A stretch of 64,000 nucleotides of DNA from Chryseobacterium sp. YIM B08800 (GCF_026163565.1 NZ_JAPDKN010000014.1:144831-208830), one strand, 5' to 3'. Positions 53,888 through 63,312 are shown, counted from the stretch's first letter. Notes: generated from the sequence alone by a model not told the origin. Numbers and translations are program-made.

Positions 53888-55011
53888 TACGACAAAATTA
53901 CTAAATCTACGTTCTGTTTTGAAAGTCTTTTGAGTAAGGAATTAAAAGTGTCTGTAGCCAAAATAATTCTCCAGATATCCAAGTGGGGTTTGCCAATGCA
54001 TACGGTTGTAATTTTACGTTCTTCGCACTGCTCCATAATCGTCATTGCAATATTTTTACTTTGAATTTTTATAATTTCTGCGTCCAATTCGGTAGCCAGT
54101 TTAAAATTATTAATCAAATGTCTTTGCTTGTTAAGTGCAATTCTATCAGCAGATTCCCGAGGAACCTGAACGTATAATAAAAACCACTGACTGTTATAAT
54201 AACTTGCCAACCTTGCCGTTTTTCTAATCACATTTTTAGCCGTCGTTTCGTTTGAGCTGATGCATGCAAGGAATTTCTCTTTCCTTAAAGTTTTTCCGGT
54301 TATAATTTCGGTTTCTACTTTTCTGGTTACCTGCGATGCTACTTCTTTCAACGCCAACTCACGAAGCTGAAGAATATTTTCGTTTTTAAAAAAATTATCT
54401 AATGCTGAAGAAATTTTACTTTTATCGTAAATTTTCCCTTCTTTTAATCTGGTAATCAATTCATCGGCAGTAAGGTCGATGTTTACAACCTCATCGGCAG
54501 AAGCTAAAACGGTATCGGGAATTCTTTCGGTAACTTCAATTCCCGTCACAGTTTTCACCTCATCGTTTAGACTTTCTAAATGTTGGATATTTACAGCGCT
54601 GATTACATTAATTCCTGCGTCTAAAATTTCAAAAACATCCTGCCATCTTTTTTTGTTTTTACTTCCTTCAATATTGGTGTGAGCCAATTCGTCGATAATA
54701 ACAATCTTAGGACGCAATACGATAATCGCCGGAACATCGAGCTCATCGAGCTCTTTTCCTTTGTAAAACAATTTTCTTCTGGGAATAATGGGAAGACCTT
54801 CCAACAAATCGTGAGTTTCTTTACGATTGTGCGTTTCTACATAGCCAATTTTTACATCAATCCCGTTTTGAAGAAGCACATGAGCTTCCTGCAGCATTCT
54901 ATAGGTTTTGCCTACTCCTGCACTCATTCCGATGTAAATTTTCAGTTTACCCCGTTTTGAACTGTTAATTAACTGCAGAAACTCTTCCGCTGATTTTCGT
55001 GATTCATTCAT
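53887..55011 (-). CDS. kdpD: KdpD sensor protein without kinase domain
   Basis: 374 residues, equal to the cytoplasmic N-terminal half of KdpD. Walker A is GMSAGVGKTYRML (~28-40), with the downstream IIDELAHTNIEGSKNKKRW (~107-125), followed by the USP (universal stress protein-like) domain (~245-374, ending SKQNVDLVILS). In KdpD this region senses the K+ state and, in some bacteria, binds c-di-AMP. The four-helix membrane region and kinase core of classical KdpD are missing. They are replaced in function by the separate kinase encoded by the next, overlapping gene. Confidence 0.92.
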   Translation of the reverse strand: MNESRKSAEEFLQLINSSKRGKLKIYIGMSAGVGKTYRMLQEAHVLLQNGIDVKIGYVETHNRKETHDLLEGLPIIPRRKLFYKGKELDELDVPAIIVLRPKIVIIDELAHTNIEGSKNKKRWQDVFEILDAGINVISAVNIQHLESLNDEVKTVTGIEVTERIPDTVLASADEVVNIDLTADELITRLKEGKIYDKSKISSALDNFFKNENILQLRELALKEVASQVTRKVETEIITGKTLRKEKFLACISSNETTAKNVIRKTARLASYYNSQWFLLYVQVPRESADRIALNKQRHLINNFKLATELDAEIIKIQSKNIAMTIMEQCEERKITTVCIGKPHLDIWRIILATDTFNSLLKRLSKQNVDLVILS

Positions 55012-55021
55012 TTTTTTTCAT

Positions 55022-56101
55022 TTAAAATGAAATTGCTAAAGCTGTAGTGGCTGTCAAACTATTTTTATTAAACTCATCTGTTCTGTTCATAAAGATAGCA
55101 TCTTTACTGCTTAAATTTCTAATTTCTGTTCGCCAGACAAGATTTGGAAAAATCTGATAGTCTGCATTGAAAGAATATCCGAAAGTTTTGAAACCATTTT
55201 CTGTACCTGTAGAAATGATTACTCCTTTTTCATCCTGATAATATTCTCCTCTTGCTGTAAAACTCAATTTATCTGTAGCATTGTATTTTGCAATTAAAAC
55301 TGGTGTGTACCAAATAGTATACTGGTCGCTTCCTTTTGTTTTTTGTTCGGCTCCGATATCAAAACCTGCAGTAAGCCCAAACTTTTTATTGATTTGATAT
55401 ACCGCATACAGATTGTGAAAATATCGCATTTGGCGAATACTGTCGGGTTTATCATTTCCTATAAAAGAACTGCTGTTAATCGTTAGTTTTTCATTAGGTT
55501 TAAATATCAACTGATGACCGAATGCAGGCGTAGAATTTCCGTCAACTCTCTGAATTCTTTGCCAACCGTTGAGTACCAATCCGCTTAAAAACCATTTCCC
55601 ACTTTCAGATGTATAAGAAATCTTTGCACCCGTTTCGAAATAAGGAGAATTGTCAGCAAAAAGACTTCGGGTAAGCGTCCAGTTATCTTTCCCTACAGCA
55701 CTTTCAAAACCTAAATGCGATGGGAAAATTCCGGCATCGATCCATAAATTATGTTTTTTGGAGATTTTCAAACCTACATTAGCTTCATACACATTTTTCA
55801 TCACGCATTGTTCGGCTGCATAATTTGCATTCATATAAGTTCCCATAGCGAGAGCCAGATTAGCTCGTACATTTTCTGTGTTGTAGGCAGTTTTTATATA
55901 CGCTAAATTCACGTTCACTTCGTTATTTCTATTGTGGCTATACACAAATCCTGGTCGGTTATTGTTTTTAGGATTATTAAAATCTGCTGTATAATAAACT
56001 TCAGCGTATCCGCTTATTGCAAGTGGTTTATTGATTGAATCGTTTTGTGCAGATGCAGTGATTCCGCATACAGCTAACAAAACAAAAAGTATTTTTTTCA
56101 T
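55022..56101 (-). CDS. Outer membrane porin of the kdp locus (BBP2/OmpL-like)
   Basis: 359 residues. A signal peptide (MKKILFVLLAVCGITASAQ) is followed by a continuous beta-barrel pattern starting ISGYAEVYYTADFN and including GRNLWIDAG-like (KHNLWIDAGIFPSHLGFESA) and LTARGEYYQDE-like strands. It fits the putative beta-barrel porin-2 (OmpL-like) type. It lies between kdpC and the KdpD-sensor gene, 10 bases before the latter, so it is part of the same regulon. The suggested role is K+ entry across the outer membrane, an inference from context. Confidence 0.85.
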   Translation of the reverse strand: MKKILFVLLAVCGITASAQNDSINKPLAISGYAEVYYTADFNNPKNNNRPGFVYSHNRNNEVNVNLAYIKTAYNTENVRANLALAMGTYMNANYAAEQCVMKNVYEANVGLKISKKHNLWIDAGIFPSHLGFESAVGKDNWTLTRSLFADNSPYFETGAKISYTSESGKWFLSGLVLNGWQRIQRVDGNSTPAFGHQLIFKPNEKLTINSSSFIGNDKPDSIRQMRYFHNLYAVYQINKKFGLTAGFDIGAEQKTKGSDQYTIWYTPVLIAKYNATDKLSFTARGEYYQDEKGVIISTGTENGFKTFGYSFNADYQIFPNLVWRTEIRNLSSKDAIFMNRTDEFNKNSLTATTALAISF

Positions 56102-56203
56102 TTATTTTAAATTAAAAAGTGTGGGAGAATTTATTTAGAAAAATCATTGTGATTCAATGAAAAACATAAAAATTGCCCAATAATATGTTTATACATAAAT
56201 TAA

Positions 56204-56354
56204 CAGGTCGCTCCTCTGGAGCTTTTTTGGGTGAAGGGAAATTTATTTTTCTATTAGCAGTAAATCCCGATGGGATTAAATACAGCTCCTTTAGGAGCGA
56301 ACTGTTAATAGAAAATAGTTTTTTATAGAATTAAAGCTCCAGAGGAGCGACCTG
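56204..56354. repeat. Compound palindromic repeat element
   Basis: CAGGTCGCTCCTCTGGAGCT (56204-56223, complementary through 56224) is perfectly inverted at 56334-56354. A third, partly diverged copy (AGCTCCTTTAGGAGCGAACTG) lies between at 56284-56304, plus a small ATCCCGATGGGAT palindrome (56265-56277). It fills the 327-base gap between kdpC and the porin gene, where no CDS is seen. Such AGCTCC(N)GGAGCG elements are dispersed repeats in Chryseobacterium-type genomes. Confidence 0.8.
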
Positions 56355-56428
56355 CTAATTGTATTTAATTTTTATCGGAAAAAATGTAAAAAATGAAATT
56401 TAAGATGAGAAATATTGATTTTTTAAAT

Positions 56429-56995
56429 TTATTTTCCGCTTAATTGGTCTAATGCGATATTCAATTCAAGAACATTGATTTTTTCAGGACCAAATAGTCC
56501 AATCAATGGTTTTTCTGTATGTTCAGCGATGAGGTTATTGATTTCTCTTTCATACAGATTTCTGCTTTTAGCAATTCTTTTTGCCTGAATTTTTGCAGCT
56601 TGTACAGAAATATTAGGATCAAGTCCACTTCCACTTGCGGTCACCAGATCTGCAGGGATTTCGGACTTTGCAATTCCCGGGTTTTTCATCATAAAGGTAT
56701 CAATACGAGCCTGAACTTGCTTTAAATATTCTTTATTTGATGGGCTTTTGTTGCTTCCTCCCGAACCTGCAGCATTATAATCTACCGAAGAAGGTCTTGA
56801 CCAAAAATATTTGTCACTGGTAAAAGACTGTGCGATATTCGCATAATAGGTTTTGTTATTATGAGTAATCAAATCTCCTTTTCCACGATTAGGTGAAAGC
56901 TGAGCAATTGCCCAAATAGAAACCGGATAAATAATTGCAAGAAGGATGATGCACAAAGCAGTCAGTTTTATTGCTGGTAAAATATGTGTTTTCAT
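56429..56995 (-). CDS. kdpC: K+-transporting ATPase subunit C
   Basis: 188 residues, close to the 190 of E. coli KdpC. One N-terminal membrane segment (~8-30, IKLTALCIILLAIIYPVSIWAI) is followed by the conserved periplasmic domain: KYFWSRPSSVDYNAAGSGGSN (21-residue motif at about 59-79), then LVTASGSGLDPNISVQAA and LNIALDQL at the end. KdpC stabilises the KdpFABC complex and aids ATP binding. The start is fixed by the helix. It lies 109 bases after kdpB. Confidence 0.95.
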   Translation of the reverse strand: MKTHILPAIKLTALCIILLAIIYPVSIWAIAQLSPNRGKGDLITHNNKTYYANIAQSFTSDKYFWSRPSSVDYNAAGSGGSNKSPSNKEYLKQVQARIDTFMMKNPGIAKSEIPADLVTASGSGLDPNISVQAAKIQAKRIAKSRNLYEREINNLIAEHTEKPLIGLFGPEKINVLELNIALDQLSGK

Positions 56996-57103
56996 TTTAT
57001 AATAATTTATTGAAAGGCAAGTGGCAAGAAGAAATGAGGTCGTTAAAAGGACGAAAAGTATGATAAGATAATAAAGCTTCTCCTTGCCAAGCCAGTTAGA
57101 TAT

Positions 57104-59113
57104 TTAGAAAAATAAGGAAACGATGATGTCTATAATTTTAATACCGATAAATGGAATTACCACACCACCCAATCCGAAGATGAATAGATTACGTCTTAAC
57201 AAAGCCGATGCACCGATAGGTTTGTAAGCAACTCCTTTCAAAGCCAATGGAATCAATATCGGAATGATGATCGCATTGAAGATTACCGCAGATAAAATTG
57301 CACTTTCCGGGCTGTGAAGATTCATAATATTTAAACCTTGCAACGCTGGAATTGCAGTGATAAATAATGCAGGAATAATCGCAAAATATTTAGCAACGTC
57401 ATTGGCAATACTGAAGGTCGTCAACGTTCCTCTCGTCATCAGTAATTGTTTACCAATTTCTACAACTTCTATTAATTTTGTAGGATCGTTATCAAGATCA
57501 ACCATATTTCCAGCTTCTTTTGCAGCCTGAGTTCCACTGTTCATTGCAACACCCACATCTGCCTGAGCTAAAGCAGGAGCATCATTGGTACCGTCTCCCA
57601 TCATGGCAACTAAACGACCTTCAGTTTGTTCTTTTTTGATATAATTCATCTTATCTTCAGGTTTTGCTTCTGCGATAAAATCATCAACTCCTGCTTTTTC
57701 TGCGATAAATTTTGCGGTAAGCGGGTTATCTCCGGTAACCATTACGGTTTTAATACCCATTTTTCTTAGGCGATCAAAACGTTCGCTGATCCCGGGTTTG
57801 ATAATATCCTGAAGTTCAATAACTCCCAAAACCATTTCATTTTCTGAAACCACCAAAGGCGTTCCTCCGTTTTGAGAAATTTCTTTAACCTTTAAATCTA
57901 TTTCTTGTGGGAAAGTGTTTCCAGCTGCTTCAGATATTTTTCTGATAGCATCTGTTGCTCCTTTTCTAATGCGGGTTTTATCAAAATCAATTCCTGAGCT
58001 TCTGATTTCAGCCGTAAATTTGATAAATTGAGGTTTGTTTATTTCATAGCTTAAAGGATTAATTCCTGCCAATTCAATAATCGATTTTCCTTCAGGAGTT
58101 TCATCTGCCATTGAACTTAAAACCGCTGCTTTTATCAATTGCTTTTCATCAACCTGATGAGCCGGATAAAAACTTGTTGCTTTACGATTTCCTATGGTAA
58201 TTGTACCGGTTTTATCTAAAAGTAAAACATCGATATCTCCGGCAGTTTCTACTGCTCTACCACTTTTTGTAATCACGTTTGCTCTCAAAGCTCTGTCCAT
58301 TCCAGCAATACCAATCGCAGATAATAATCCGCCAATAGTTGTTGGAATAAGACATACAAAAAGAGAAATAAATGATGCAATTGTAATCGTTACATTAGAA
58401 TAATCTGCAAACGGTTTTAACGTGACGCAAACAATGATAAACACCAATGTAAAACCTGCCAGTAAAATGGTCAATGCAATTTCGTTTGGAGTTTTCTGTC
58501 TGGAAGCACCTTCTACTAAAGCAATCATTTTATCTAAAAAGCTTTCTCCCGGCTGTGTAGTTACCAGTACCACAATTTTGTCGGACAAAACTTTTGTACC
58601 TCCAGTTACAGAACTTTTATCACCACCCGCTTCACGAATTACAGGAGCAGACTCACCGGTAATAGCACTTTCATCTATTGTAGCAAGACCTTCAATGATC
58701 TCTCCGTCTGATGGAATAATGTCTCCGGCTTCACAAACAAAAACATCTCCTTTTTGTAATTTAGAAGAAGAAACGATTTGCCCGTTCTGCAGTCTCGCAG
58801 GGGTTTCTTCTCTCGTTTTACGAAGACTGTCTGCCTGAGCTTTTCCTCTTGCTTCAGCAATTGCTTCGGCAAAGTTTCCAAACAGAACGGTCAATAAAAG
58901 AATGATGAAAACCGTAAAATTGTATGCAAAACTTCCCTGAGATTTTTCTCCTGTCAAAGTCCAGATACTTACGAAAAACATCACCAATGTACCGAGCCAT
59001 ACAAGAAACATGACAGGATTTTTAAACATCAGTTTAGGATTCAGTTTCACAAAAGACTGTTTCAGTGCTTCCTGAACCAATTCTTTTTGAAACAAAGATT
59101 TATTTTGAGTCAT
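57104..59113 (-). CDS. kdpB: K+-transporting P-type ATPase subunit B
   Basis: 669 residues (E. coli KdpB 682). The P-type ATPase signatures are present: [10 protein letters not shown] (actuator domain), phospho-acceptor Asp in [19 protein letters not shown] (~298-315), [20 protein letters not shown], and [22 protein letters not shown] (hinge motif, spanning ~22 residues). It hydrolyses ATP to drive K+ uptake at low K+. It starts 20 bases downstream of kdpA. Confidence 0.97.
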   Translation of the reverse strand: MTQNKSLFQKELVQEALKQSFVKLNPKLMFKNPVMFLVWLGTLVMFFVSIWTLTGEKSQGSFAYNFTVFIILLLTVLFGNFAEAIAEARGKAQADSLRKTREETPARLQNGQIVSSSKLQKGDVFVCEAGDIIPSDGEIIEGLATIDESAITGESAPVIREAGGDKSSVTGGTKVLSDKIVVLVTTQPGESFLDKMIALVEGASRQKTPNEIALTILLAGFTLVFIIVCVTLKPFADYSNVTITIASFISLFVCLIPTTIGGLLSAIGIAGMDRALRANVITKSGRAVETAGDIDVLLLDKTGTITIGNRKATSFYPAHQVDEKQLIKAAVLSSMADETPEGKSIIELAGINPLSYEINKPQFIKFTAEIRSSGIDFDKTRIRKGATDAIRKISEAAGNTFPQEIDLKVKEISQNGGTPLVVSENEMVLGVIELQDIIKPGISERFDRLRKMGIKTVMVTGDNPLTAKFIAEKAGVDDFIAEAKPEDKMNYIKKEQTEGRLVAMMGDGTNDAPALAQADVGVAMNSGTQAAKEAGNMVDLDNDPTKLIEVVEIGKQLLMTRGTLTTFSIANDVAKYFAIIPALFITAIPALQGLNIMNLHSPESAILSAVIFNAIIIPILIPLALKGVAYKPIGASALLRRNLFIFGLGGVVIPFIGIKIIDIIVSLFF

Positions 59114-59133
59114 TTTAATTTCTGTTATTTAAA

Positions 59134-60822
59134 TTATTTCATTGAAAAATATTCTGCAATAGGTCCTAAAGCCAATGCCGGAAAGAAAGACAGGGCTGCA
59201 ATAATGGCAATCACGGCAAAAGTCATGAGTCCAAATGTTGAAGTATCTGTTTTTAAAGTTCCTTCACCTTCCGGAATATATTTTTTCTGAGCTAATAATC
59301 CTGCAATTGCTACAGGGCCAATAATCGGTAAGAAACGACCAAGCAATAAGACAATTCCTGTAGAAATATTCCAGAAAGGATTATTATCACCTAAACCTTC
59401 GAAACCACTTCCGTTATTGGCTGCAGAAGATGTATATTCATACAATACTTCGCTGAAACCGTGGAATCCGGGATTGTTGAGTGTTGAAGTTCCGACTTCC
59501 GGAAAATAAGTCGCGATTGCAGTTCCAACAAGAATTAAAAACGGATGGAAAAGTGCGACAATCATTGCAATTTTCATTTCACGGGCTTCAATTTTTTTAC
59601 CCATAAATTCCGGAGTACGACCTACCATCAATCCGCTGATGAAAACTGCAAGAATAATGTAGATGAAGATATTCAAAATACCTGCACCGTCGCCACCATA
59701 GAAAGCATTCACCATCATTGCAAGCATTTGAGTCATTCCGGAAAGTGGCATTGCGCTGTCGTGCATTGAATTGATAGATCCTGTAGAAATAACAGTCGTT
59801 ACAATACTCCAAAAACCTGAAGCAGCCGATCCGAAACGAATTTCTTTACCTTCCATTGCGCCTAATGACTGATCAATCCCCATCTGACTGATTGTAGGAT
59901 TACCATTCATTTCCATAATAACCGTTGGTACAGCCAGCAAAAGAAAACCAACCGTCATGACTCCAAAGATCATGTATCCGAATTTCTTTCTGCGGATAAA
60001 ATGTCCAAATGCAAAAACCATCGCCATCGGAATGATAAATTGGGCAAACATCTCCACCATATTGGTAAAGTAAGTGGGATTTTCTAAAGGATGTGCTCCG
60101 TTGGCTCCAAAAAAACCTCCACCATTGGTTCCCACGTGTTTTATAGGAACAAATGCCGCAACTGGTCCTGTAGAAACCTCTACACTTTTACCTTCTAGCG
60201 TGATCATTTTATCTTTTCCGCTAAAGGTCATCGGCATTCCCTGAAATACCATTATTGTTCCCATTAAAAATGAAAGGGGTAATAAAATTCTGGTCGTAGA
60301 TCTAAGTAAATAGTCGTAAAAATTTCCAAGCTTTGTAGTGGATTTTTCTCTGAAAGCTTTAAAAATAACTATTGAGGCTGCCATTCCTGTTGCTGCGGAA
60401 ACAAATTGAAGAAACATCAACCAGATCTGTCCCAGATAACTCATTCCGGTTTCTCCAGAATAATGCTGCAAATTACAGTTGACCAAGAAAGAAATTGTTG
60501 TATTGAAGGCTAGATCAGGCGACATATCCGGGTTTGCGTCTGGATTGAGCGGAAGCCAGCTCATATTCATCAAAATCAGCATGCTCATAAAAAACCATAA
60601 GAAATTGATGGTTAAAAGCGCTGTTAAATGTTGCTTCCAGTTCATTTCATGATCAGGATCAATTCCTGATATTTTGTAGAAAAACCTTTCTACGGGTTTG
60701 AAAACAGGATCAAGAAAGGTTTTTTCTCCTGTGTAGACTTTTGAAATATACTTTCCAAAAGATATCGCTAATAGTAATGTTATTAAAAACATCGCTACAA
60801 CGCCTAAGATTTCAGTGTTCAT
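59134..60822 (-). CDS. kdpA: K+-transporting ATPase subunit A
   Basis: 562 residues (E. coli 557), the ion-selecting subunit. The four pore-loop signatures are visible: NCNLQHYSGETGMSYLG (~118-134), GTNGGGFFGANGAHPLEN (~232-249), GSINSMHDSAMPLSGM (~345-360) and SSAANNGSGFEGLGDNNPF (~468-486), each with the filter Gly. It is made of ten or more membrane helices. It is preceded on the same strand by four very small membrane-peptide genes and followed by kdpB and kdpC. Confidence 0.97.
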   Translation of the reverse strand: MNTEILGVVAMFLITLLLAISFGKYISKVYTGEKTFLDPVFKPVERFFYKISGIDPDHEMNWKQHLTALLTINFLWFFMSMLILMNMSWLPLNPDANPDMSPDLAFNTTISFLVNCNLQHYSGETGMSYLGQIWLMFLQFVSAATGMAASIVIFKAFREKSTTKLGNFYDYLLRSTTRILLPLSFLMGTIMVFQGMPMTFSGKDKMITLEGKSVEVSTGPVAAFVPIKHVGTNGGGFFGANGAHPLENPTYFTNMVEMFAQFIIPMAMVFAFGHFIRRKKFGYMIFGVMTVGFLLLAVPTVIMEMNGNPTISQMGIDQSLGAMEGKEIRFGSAASGFWSIVTTVISTGSINSMHDSAMPLSGMTQMLAMMVNAFYGGDGAGILNIFIYIILAVFISGLMVGRTPEFMGKKIEAREMKIAMIVALFHPFLILVGTAIATYFPEVGTSTLNNPGFHGFSEVLYEYTSSAANNGSGFEGLGDNNPFWNISTGIVLLLGRFLPIIGPVAIAGLLAQKKYIPEGEGTLKTDTSTFGLMTFAVIAIIAALSFFPALALGPIAEYFSMK

Positions 60823-60829
60823 AGTTTGT

Positions 60830-60949
60830 TTAATGAATTAATGCAAATTCTTTTACGGAAATCACCAAATACAAAAAAGCAATAACGAGGCTGATCCAAA
60901 AAATCAGGATTCCCCATTCTTTTATTTGATGTATAATCTTGCGGTTCAT
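60830..60949 (-). CDS. 39-residue single-helix membrane peptide upstream of kdpA
   Basis: MNRKIIHQIKEWGI, then one membrane helix (LIFWISLVIAFLYLVISV), ending KEFALIH. It ends 7 bases before the kdpA start and starts 18 bases after kdpF. The sequence is not a KdpF, whose end is PEKF. Coding is inferred from the clean short ORF with a typical basic start, an uninterrupted helix and tight spacing in the operon. A second small Kdp-associated subunit is possible. Confidence 0.65.
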   Translation of the reverse strand: MNRKIIHQIKEWGILIFWISLVIAFLYLVISVKEFALIH

Positions 60950-60967
60950 TTGCTTATTAAATTATTT

Positions 60968-61045
60968 TTAAAATTTTTCTGGTTTTACAAGCACATAGCA
61001 GATATAAATAAATATGGCTATTGAAATAAGAAATAGTATGGTCAT
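60968..61045 (-). CDS. kdpF: K+-transporting ATPase subunit F
   Basis: 25 residues: MTILFLISIAIFIYICYVLVK, then PEKF. The single helix and the end VKPEKF match KdpF, the tiny subunit that stabilises the KdpFABC complex (E. coli KdpF is 29 residues). Such genes are routinely missed. It lies in the tight array of small genes ahead of kdpA. Confidence 0.85.
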   Translation of the reverse strand: MTILFLISIAIFIYICYVLVKPEKF

Positions 61046-61056
61046 TTTTTTAATTT

Positions 61057-61140
61057 TTAAATTTTGTCGAAATATTCTACGAGACGGTAAAACAAAACGA
61101 ATAGCACAACTGCCGTGATTAATAGAATAATTGTTGTCAT
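61057..61140 (-). CDS. 27-residue single-helix membrane peptide
   Basis: MTTIILLITAVVLFVLFYRL, then VEYFDKI. One membrane helix, ending in a charged tail. It has some resemblance in size and helix layout to KdpF, but lacks the PEKF end. It ends 11 bases before the kdpF start and begins 12 bases after the next small gene. Its coding status is inferred from spacing and membrane composition. Confidence 0.6.
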   Translation of the reverse strand: MTTIILLITAVVLFVLFYRLVEYFDKI

Positions 61141-61152
61141 TTTTTATTTATT

Positions 61153-61293
61153 TTAGTTTACCTGTAAAATCGCAGCGGCTACAAAAACTCCAAGGATTAC
61201 AGCAATATTGATAGTAATGATCTCAAGATCATGTTTTTCACGAGTAGACTTTAAAAGTTTCCAGTCTCCTATTTTTCTGATTTTTGATTTCAT
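61153..61293 (-). CDS. 46-residue single-helix membrane peptide
   Basis: A basic N-terminal part (MKSKIRKIGDWKLLKSTREK) is followed by HDLEIIT and one membrane helix (INIAVILGVFVAAAILQVN). It is the first of four small genes in a row, 21 bases after the DUF-like gene. No family recognised. The polar N-terminal half would lie in the cytoplasm. Confidence 0.65.
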   Translation of the reverse strand: MKSKIRKIGDWKLLKSTREKHDLEIITINIAVILGVFVAAAILQVN

Positions 61294-61314
61294 ATCTAAA
61301 TTTTTATTGTTTTT

Positions 61315-61674
61315 TTAAATTCCTGATCTATAAACCTGACGTAGATAGTTGTTTTGCAGAGTTGGTGACATTTTTTCGAAGATCAAATCTTTGTATGAGG
61401 GTTCGCAGCAAAATGTAAGACTGTCGAAAGAGTAAAGAAAAATATTCTCGATAGCGTTTTTTAAAGCCTGATCTCCTTTGCTGTAAAGCAAATTCATCTT
61501 GGTGATTGATCTCATTAGAATTTTCTGATCATGATTTTTTATCAGTTTTTTGATTTGCTTGGTGAAAACACTGATTACCATAAACGGTGTTTTTGTTTTG
61601 TAAGAATCTTTAAACTCTTCCTGAGATTCAGGAATCAATTTTATAATCTCTCTTACGGCATCTGTATGATTCAT
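61315..61674 (-). CDS. Small soluble hypothetical protein heading the kdp operon
   Basis: 119 residues from the ATG at 61674 (MNHTDAVREIIKLIPESQ); a start at 61740 would add 22 residues of unlikely character. Helical, with VISVFTKQIKKLIKN, KALKNAIENIFLYSF-type (DQALKNAIENIFLYSF) and a C-terminal YLRQVYRSGI. It resembles small DUF7674-type proteins of Bacteroidota, from memory and not certain. It lies directly upstream of the small-peptide genes and is separated from the NtrC-type regulator by a terminator, so it is probably the first gene of the kdp transcript. Confidence 0.7.
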   Translation of the reverse strand: MNHTDAVREIIKLIPESQEEFKDSYKTKTPFMVISVFTKQIKKLIKNHDQKILMRSITKMNLLYSKGDQALKNAIENIFLYSFDSLTFCCEPSYKDLIFEKMSPTLQNNYLRQVYRSGI

Positions 61675-61783
61675 TTTTAGGTTGTTTTGAATACTTATGC
61701 CAAGATGTATTCCTTTGAAGAAAACAAGCAAACAACACATTGAAAATCAAAGAATTAAATCAAAAACAATAATTTACAAAACA

Positions 61784-61811
61784 CAAAAAACCCTATCAAA
61801 ATGATAGGGTC
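61784..61811 (-). terminator. Intrinsic terminator between regulator and kdp operon
   Basis: On the minus strand ACCCTATCA faces TGATAGGGT with a 3-base loop, followed by TTTTTT. It ends the regulator's transcript 24 bases after its stop and insulates the kdp operon. Confidence 0.85.
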
Positions 61812-61833
61812 GTTATCAGAATGGAACTATTTA

Positions 61834-63186
61834 TTACGAAATTTTGTATTCTTCTACTTTTCTGTACAAAGTTGCAATACCAATTTCCAGTAATCGTGCT
61901 GCTTCGGCTTTATTACCTTTGGTATGATTAAGAACTTTCTGTATCTGCATTTTTTCGGCGCTTGCCATAGAAAATGCAGACATTATTTTTGTTTGTTCAG
62001 AATCTTTATTGCTGCTGTATACTGAAATATCTATTGGAAGACTTTCTATTCCTATCTCAGGGGAATCTGTAAGAATAACGCTTCGTTCGATGACATTTCG
62101 AAGTTCACGAATATTTCCTTTCCACGGATGGTTTTTTAATGCTTTTAAATAATCTGGTGATACCGAACTAATATTTTTCCCTGTTTTAAGTGAAAAGCTT
62201 TTCAGAAAAAATTTAACCAGCAATTCAATATCTGCAACTCTTTCTCTCAACGAAGGAAGCTTTATCTGAAAAATATTGATTCTGTAATATAGATCCTCAC
62301 GGAAATTTCCTTTTTCAATCTCTGTTTCCAGATCTCTGTTGGTGGCTGCAATAATTCTTACATCGGTTTTCGTAGGTTTGCTGTCTCCTACTTTCAGAAA
62401 CTCTCCGGATTCTAAAACACGCAATAATTTTGCCTGCAAATCTAAAGGCATTTCACCTATTTCATCCAGAAAAACAGTTCCCTGATTGGCTTCTTCAAAA
62501 ATACCTTTACTGTCTTTCAAAGCACCTGTAAAAGCGCCTGCTTTATGACCAAACAATTCGTTTTCCAACAAATCTTTTCCAAAAGCAGAACAGTTGATGG
62601 CAATAAAATTATTTTTATTTCTCTTGCTTGCATGATGAATTGCCTGAGCAAAAACTTCTTTTCCGGTTCCGGTTTCACCAGTTAAAAGTACCGTTGCATC
62701 TGTTGCCGCTACTTTTTGAGCCGAATTAATAGTCGAAATGATCATTGATGATTCACCGATAATACTGTCAAAAGATTGTTTTCTATTGAGTTGTTTTTCA
62801 AGATGCAATACTCTCTTATTGAGTGCTACCTTTTCGGCTGCCTTATAAATTAACGGGAGAATTCGGGTATTGTCGTCACCTTTTGTAATATAATCGAAAG
62901 CGCCATTTTTAATAGCAAGAACGCCATCGGGAATGTTTCCAAATGCTGTTAAAAGAATAATTTCAACGGTAGCAAACTTCTCTTTAACCGTTCGGGAAAA
63001 TTCTACTCCATTTCCATCGGGAAGTTTAACATCGCAAATCACAATATCTATCTCTGAAGTTTCGAGTTTTTTTAAACCACTTTTCAGATTACTGGCTTCG
63101 AAAACTTCAAACCCTTCAAGACTTATGATGCGTGACAGAAGCGACCTAATTTTCGCTTCATCGTCGATAATTAAAATAGTATTCAA
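61834..63186 (-). CDS. NtrC-type sigma-54-dependent response regulator
   Basis: 450 residues. REC (~1-120: IDDEAK, Asp in IVICDVKLPDGNGVEF, KG in YITKGDDN), AAA+ (~140-375: Walker A GETGTGKE, GAFTGA in HKAGAFTGALKDSKG, and DEIGEMPL), and a Fis-type HTH at the end (HTKGNKAEAARLLEIGIATLYRKVEEY). GAFTGA shows that it acts with sigma-54. It is placed just upstream of the kdp operon and, in Bacteroidota, probably takes the place of the OmpR-type KdpE, since no kdpE is found here. The kinase at 52160-53887 is its likely partner. Confidence 0.93.
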   Translation of the reverse strand: MNTILIIDDEAKIRSLLSRIISLEGFEVFEASNLKSGLKKLETSEIDIVICDVKLPDGNGVEFSRTVKEKFATVEIILLTAFGNIPDGVLAIKNGAFDYITKGDDNTRILPLIYKAAEKVALNKRVLHLEKQLNRKQSFDSIIGESSMIISTINSAQKVAATDATVLLTGETGTGKEVFAQAIHHASKRNKNNFIAINCSAFGKDLLENELFGHKAGAFTGALKDSKGIFEEANQGTVFLDEIGEMPLDLQAKLLRVLESGEFLKVGDSKPTKTDVRIIAATNRDLETEIEKGNFREDLYYRINIFQIKLPSLRERVADIELLVKFFLKSFSLKTGKNISSVSPDYLKALKNHPWKGNIRELRNVIERSVILTDSPEIGIESLPIDISVYSSNKDSEQTKIMSAFSMASAEKMQIQKVLNHTKGNKAEAARLLEIGIATLYRKVEEYKIS

Positions 63187-63312
63187 TCGTGTAAATTATA
63201 AACTTCAAAATTATAACTAAAATTGAGTTATTGATTAAATATTTCTTTCAAATTAAAAATCTACATATTGATATCATTTTTCATGGTAAGTAATGTATTC
63301 AATTGTTTTCAT

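Noticed and set aside
61689..61704. Sigma-54-like promoter ahead of the kdp operon
   Set aside because: TTGGCAT fits the -24 element but the -12 GC is missing and the implied start would be only a few bases from the ATG. Kept only as a remark under the regulator finding.
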